Shown in pieces: positions 61,312 to 64,000 of a DNA stretch of 64,000 nt (positions are counted from its first letter, which is position 1; each line of letters begins with the position of its first letter). The notes beneath the pieces were generated by a model that was given only the letters and a program-made list of their open reading frames with translations, ran no database searches and had not been told where the DNA came from. A program made the position numbers and the translations under genes. The stretch lies in the NCBI GenBank assembly GCA_018398805.1, contig JAGFBZ010002379.1:2046001-2110000 (forward strand). The letters run 5' to 3'. This stretch comes from Hirundichthys speculiger (lineage: Eukaryota; Chordata; Actinopteri; Beloniformes; Exocoetidae).

Positions 61312-62196
61312 GAGACACGCCCATTGCCACACCTACAATGTGAGTAAGGGAGTTGGCATAGCGGTTAGCGGCTTTAGGGAAGCGGAAGATTGCATTAGCG
61401 GTTAGTGGAGGTCCCTAAACCCGTGGCTAGCGGCTAGCGGAAGGTGTACGATCGGGGCTTTAGTCTACGTCTCTTTTTTTTTTCTTTTTTTTTGGTGAGT
61501 GGTAGAAAGTAATACTGTGACTTTTGTGAAATAACTTGGTGTTACAAATTAGTTGTGGCTCGCTGATAGTTTACTAGCTCTCAAAGATTCTTGGAGCTCC
61601 ATTTGTATACTTGGAAATACAGGCCAGTTGCACTGTTGGTTTGCATTTGACAAACTTGGCTAAGTGTGTGTTCAGTAAAATCAGTTTCCTGAAAAAAATT
61701 TTAGTTTGATTGTTTTTTTTAATGAAAAGACATGTTTCTGTTCATTACAAACACACAAAAGGAAAATGAGTAAACACTTAGATGGCTTGGATGTGATTTA
61801 AAAAAAAAAAAAAAAGGGTGTTTCTAACTGCACATGTACTTTACTTTCCCCCCACAACCCCAAAAGTGTTGATGTCAAACAGCAATCTACAACAATTCTA
61901 CAATGGAGGTGGTAGAGGAGGTAAGATTGGCCCAAAATCTTCCAGAGAGGCTGTATAGGCGGGATATATATGATCCAGAGCTGGTTCCCCTGTTTCTTTT
62001 TTCTATTTCTATTTCTTTTTTCCTTGTTGTGAAGAGACTGTCTGTCCTTCATGTCTATAGTCACTACAGTGGAAAGAAACAGACCACAGTTCCACTGTAC
62101 CTTCAGGTTCACCTCTGTTCCCCTGTCTTTTGGTTCTCAGTACATTTGACCGTAAATACGTGTAGATTATTTATGTATCTATTATTTGCTTAAAAC

Positions 62197-62867
62197 TAGG
62201 GCTGGGCAACGATTATTGGCATGATTTCCCTGATTAATCACGATTAATCACATTGTATATGCAAAATCAAATAATGAATTCAAAAGTAGTGTAAAGGTCA
62301 CTTTTATTTAAATGTCCTGCTGCCATATGAACTAAAGTGCCATAACATTTGTTGTTCAAACACTTTTAACATCAGCACTTGTCAGCAACACATATTTAGT
62401 GTAAATCTCATCTTTAAAAAAAAATAAAATAAAATAAAATAAAGCTTATTGCCACTGCCAGGGCATTCATGTCATCCTGTTTTTTTGTTTTTTTTTATAA
62501 TGAAAAAAAAAAAGTCTACCAACAAAATCCTGAGCCACAATCATAATATTAAAACAGGCAATTTCTGAGGTAACAGCAGAAACTTTTAACGGATAGTTCA
62601 ACTAGGCAGTGGTTACAAATAACCTTGTTCCTGTCAAATCCACCGTCTGGGAGAACTTTAAAACAAAAATGTTACCGTTCTCCATGAATGTTTTAGCTTC
62701 TCCGCATGTTTATCTGTCAGTTCTCTTCCGGTTCCGCAGCAGCCAGTAACAGACTTTTCAAAACAAAAGCATGTGAGCATCACGCATCATTGCGCGATAA
62801 AATAAATGTCTGCATTAATAAATTAATGAGTTATAATGATAATAACGCGTTATCTTGCCCAGTCCTA
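62197..62867. mobile_element. hAT-like element (TAGGGCTGGG ends) with perfect 8-bp duplication
   Basis: Left TAGGGCTGGGCAACGATTAT, right ATCTTGCCCAGTCCTA. The 8-bp sequence CTTAAAAC flanks both sides (62189-62196 and 62868-62875). The left arm is rich in GATTAATCACG-type repeats and the right in AACGCGTTA. No clear transposase; non-autonomous. Confidence 0.85.
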
Positions 62868-63517
62868 CTTAAAACAACTAAATGATTCATTTGTGCACAA
62901 AGCAAAAATTGATTCGACCTAACAGTTCTCGGAGCAGAGAAAACCGTGGAAGGAAGGTGGGATTGCAGCTGTCTATTAATCCCTTAGTTCTTTGATTGAC
63001 ATATTGCATGCTACATGTATGTAACATGAGCGTCAGATTGTAAATGTGTTTGCGTTTGGTATGACATGCCCTGACATGATTGTCCATCGTATGGTACGAC
63101 ACCACAAACCAGAGAGCAACTCATCTACCAGACTGTCTTTGTTCACCTCCAGTGTCTGTTGGTTAATAATAATTTTTTTTTAAAAAGAAAGAAAATTCAC
63201 TCATAAACCATTGGAATTATACGATTAGTCAAATGCAGAGGATAGTAATTCAGTATCTCATGCACTTTTTTTTTCTTCTTTTAAATAAGTTAGATAAAGG
63301 TTCATGGTATCTGGTGACCTCACATTATTACCAGAATACAATGATGTTCTTATGCATTTAAATCCTTTAGATTTGTCTGGATATGTGCAAAAATATGAGC
63401 TAAAATCTCATCAGATTTTCACCTTTCACTGTTTCAGTAGGTTCAGACAGTGAATTAAAGAAATGAGACGAAATGAGAGGACTCTGACATTTGTTGCAAG
63501 AAAAATAATCTAATATT

Positions 63518-64000
63518 ATCCATCCGTCCTTCCATTAACTTCCACTTATCTGCGTTCGGGTTGGGGTGGCAGCAGCAGAAGCAGATCTCCCTCTCCCCAG
63601 CGATCCCAGGAGGATACCGAGGCGTTCTCAGGGTCAACTGAGAAACATAATCTCTCCAGCATGTCCTGGGTCTGCCTCAGGGTCTTCTCCTGGTAGGACA
63701 CGCCCAAAACGCCTCCTGAAGGAGGGATCGAGGTGGCGTCCTCACCAGACGCCCTAACCATCTCAACTGGCTCCTCTCCGCCTGGAGGAGCACCGGCTCC
63801 AATCTGACTCGCTCTTGGATGACTAAACCTTTCACCCTGTCTCCAAGGCAGAGCCCAGCCACGTTGTGGAGGAAACTCATGCCGCACCGACCTGCCTGTC
63901 AGTCTTCAGGTCCATTCTTCCCTCCCCTTGTGAACAAAACCGTGATATACCTAGAAACTCCCAGTTTTTTGAGGCAGTAGTTCAGTCATAACCTGGAGAT
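63518..64000 (-). mobile_element. non-LTR retrotransposon 3' end, reverse, cut by window edge
   Basis: On the minus strand the sequence reads LRWLGRLVRTPPRSLLQEAF then WACPTRRRP, with frame breaks, and ends in a GGATGGA-type tail near 63518. This is the C-terminal end of a fish RTE/Rex-type reverse-transcriptase element as I remember it. Its 5' part lies past 64000. Reading frames are interrupted. Confidence 0.65.

Larger units (their letters stand above)
60223..61461. mobile_element. long AGGGCCC-ended element with hAT-like coding remnant
   Basis: Left end AGGGCCCGATCTTCCGC, right end GATCGGGGCTTT. Its outer ~180 bp on each side match the short element at 29324-29714. About 0.8 kb more sits in the middle and includes hAT-type transposase remnants on the + strand. 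TTA beside the left end and TTA near the right suggest a short duplication, but this is not certain. Confidence 0.7.
57827..64000. other. stxbp5 intron, cut by the window edge
   Basis: Mostly transposon-derived: reverse Tc1 (58062-59172), AGGGCCC element with hAT-like remnant (60223-61461), TAGGGCTGGG element (62197-62867) and the 3' end of a non-LTR element (63518-64000). 59180-59990, 61470-62190 and 62880-63510 show nothing recognisable. Confidence 0.65.

Noticed and set aside
60815..61330. 171-codon minus-strand frame
   Set aside because: It is opposite to the hAT-like remnant and passes through the palindrome; the + strand reading carries the recognisable protein similarity.
63546..63887. 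113-codon minus-strand frame as a host gene
   Set aside because: It overlaps the non-LTR retrotransposon 3' end and is one of several broken frames of that element.

Overview
This window is teleost-fish-like nuclear DNA holding the middle of one large protein-coding gene on the + strand, surrounded and interrupted by transposable elements. The gene is recognisable as stxbp5 (tomosyn-1, syntaxin-binding protein 5), the SNARE-regulating WD40 protein. Fifteen coding exons (about 1.7 kb of coding sequence, about 569 codons) lie between 10968 and 57826. Each has AG/GT splice borders, and the reading frame carries cleanly from exon to exon apart from one break. Both gene ends are missing: the N-terminal exons should lie upstream of the window and the C-terminal exons, including the R-SNARE motif, downstream. 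Exon numbers here count from the first exon in the window.

Layout. 1-10967 is upstream intron or gene-proximal sequence with a minus-strand tRNA-derived SINE (105-319) and a degenerate Tc1/mariner copy (8543-9912). Exons 1-3 are separated by introns of 12.5 and 2.2 kb, and exon 4 (40202) follows a 14.2 kb intron. Exons 4-11 (40202-50129) are fairly compact and encode the Lgl-family domain and the end of the first propeller region. Exons 12-15 (53966-57826) encode the second WD40 region and the start of the hypervariable, alternatively spliced linker. From 57827 to 64000 there is intron made largely of transposons: a reverse Tc1, a long AGGGCCC-ended element with a hAT-like transposase remnant, a TAGGGCTGGG-ended hAT-like element and the 3' end of a non-LTR retrotransposon.

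Mobile elements include members of Tc1/mariner, pogo/Tigger, several hAT-like non-autonomous families (three insertions retain 8-bp target duplications), probable PIF/Harbinger-like elements, a tRNA SINE, and LINE and LTR fragments. This mix is typical of a teleost genome and, with the protein similarity, is the basis for the organism call. I cannot name the species, nor say which of the teleost stxbp5 duplicates (a or b) this is.

The observations most worth checking are: a net one-base frame break in exon 9 that would truncate the protein (assembly error or true lesion); a candidate alternative exon at 57173 in the known hypervariable region; a long and short pair of AGGGCCC elements, the long one carrying hAT-like coding remnants; and a compound palindrome at 61195-61311. 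I found no convincing evidence of a wholly new biological system.
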